A DNA stretch of 6,277 nt from Actinobacteria bacterium UBA3120 (GTDB lineage Bacteria > Actinomycetota > Actinomycetes > S36-B12). The translations under genes were made by a program, and so were the position numbers. The notes under the pieces are model-generated. The model made no database searches, was not told where the DNA came from, and was given only the letters and a program-made list of their open reading frames with translations. Each line of letters starts with the position of its first letter. The stretch's first letter is position 1. This document shows positions 5,846 through 6,277 of the stretch, one piece after another. The stretch covers positions 2,810 through 9,086 of the forward strand of contig DEZY01000166.1 of assembly GCA_002365735.1 (NCBI GenBank). Reading direction: 5' to 3'.

Positions 5846-6277
5846 ATGTCACAGGGTATTTCGGTGCTTGGATGGAGCGATTTTGTCGGGCTAACCCGTT
5901 GCCGGGCAGTCCCATCGCATGAAATGGCATCCCGCATGGAGTTCGGGCTCGGGTGGGCTGTTGCAGGCCAATCGCTAACCCCATTTGCCGACATAGCACC
6001 GAATCCGTGGGGACCAATGACCGAAGTACGTCAAATTCCCGATCCGAATGCACACGCTTGGTTAGCCACTCCAAATAGTTCTGCGCCTTTTGATCTGTAT
6101 CTGTGCGACTCCAAGAACCCTGATGGCTCAACGTGGGATTGCTGCACTCGTGGCTTTGCGCGGAGAGCTTTGGAGCGTCTTGAAACTGAGCATGGCTTAC
6201 AACTTGTTGGAGCCTTTGAACACGAATTCACACTAATCGGAAGTGATTTCGCTCCAGGTCCTCCCTTTTCTCTTGAG
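5846..6277 (+). CDS. Glutamine-synthetase-like ligase, N-terminal part (cut by window edge)
   Basis: The first 144 residues of a protein resembling the glutamine synthetase superfamily, close in style to the gamma-glutamyl-amine ligases (PuuA-like and GlnA3/GlnA4-like). The N-terminal beta-grasp part starts with LGWSDFVGLTRCRAVP (8-23), then ADIAPNPWGPMTEVRQIPDP (48-67). A segment DGSTWDCCTRGFARRALERL (93-112) follows where relatives have a dG-x-P-x-x-x-x-pR-x-x-L pattern. GAFEHEF (122-128) matches the family's G-x-E-x-EF strand, in which the two Glu (125, 127) are metal ligands in characterised enzymes. The FDGSSI-type loop of ammonia-assimilating enzymes is not evident, which favours an amine substrate over ammonia. 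The catalytic C-terminal domain lies outside the window. One base separates this gene from the fusion gene, so it belongs to the transporter operon and probably acts on the imported compound. The exact substrate is unknown. Confidence 0.82.
   Translation, partial: MSQGISVLGWSDFVGLTRCRAVPSHEMASRMEFGLGWAVAGQSLTPFADIAPNPWGPMTEVRQIPDPNAHAWLATPNSSAPFDLYLCDSKNPDGSTWDCCTRGFARRALERLETEHGLQLVGAFEHEFTLIGSDFAPGPPFSLE

Noticed and set aside
5808..6231. Two leftward open frames (107 and 66 codons) at the right end
   Set aside because: They lie antisense to the glutamine-synthetase-like gene, whose rightward frame is open to the edge, has a proper ribosome site and family motifs.

Overview
The window carries a divergent regulator/transport locus. 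A MurR/RpiR-type transcription factor is read leftward (150-1028). A tight rightward operon encodes a complete branched-chain-amino-acid-type (HAAT/Liv family) ABC importer: a lipoprotein substrate-binding protein (1108-2313), a LivF-type ATPase (2340-3089), a LivH-type permease (3089-3976), and one 622-residue polypeptide joining a LivM-type permease to a LivG-type ATPase (3976-5844). The operon continues into the first 144 codons of a glutamine-synthetase-like ligase (5846 to the right edge). The right-edge gene is clear from translation and is cut off by the window.

Organism: the solute-binding protein has a lipobox cysteine followed by a long Ser/Thr/Gly/Asp-rich tether. This is the usual form in Gram-positive bacteria, above all Actinobacteria. 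Strong purine-rich Shine-Dalgarno sequences, an apparently leaderless regulator gene and roughly balanced base composition would fit an actinobacterium of moderate GC, for example an aquatic lineage. This is inference; no marker gene is present.

Layout: 1-149 holds no gene I can support. The 79-bp gap 1029-1107 between the divergent starts holds a good sigma70-like promoter for the transporter (perfect TTGACA, 17-bp spacer), a weaker opposing promoter for the regulator, and two copies of TTACTTA, each overlapping one predicted -10 element. After the binding-protein gene there is a short gap of 26 bp. Then, inside the first codons of livF, there is a perfect 18-bp inverted repeat with a 3-nt loop. 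From livF onward, genes overlap by one base or are separated by one base, implying a single translationally coupled mRNA.

How the genes work together (inference): the binding protein captures a small solute, probably an amino acid, amide or amine. The H and M membrane domains carry it inward, powered by F and the fused G domain. The ligase next door would attach glutamate to, or otherwise amidate, the imported compound. The regulator belongs to an RpiR variant whose SIS domain lacks the usual sugar-phosphate Ser motif and has DHRRY instead, so its effector is probably not a sugar phosphate. The least ordinary elements are the coding-region hairpin, the M-G fusion with a shortened ATPase helical region, and the regulator/transporter/ligase combination.
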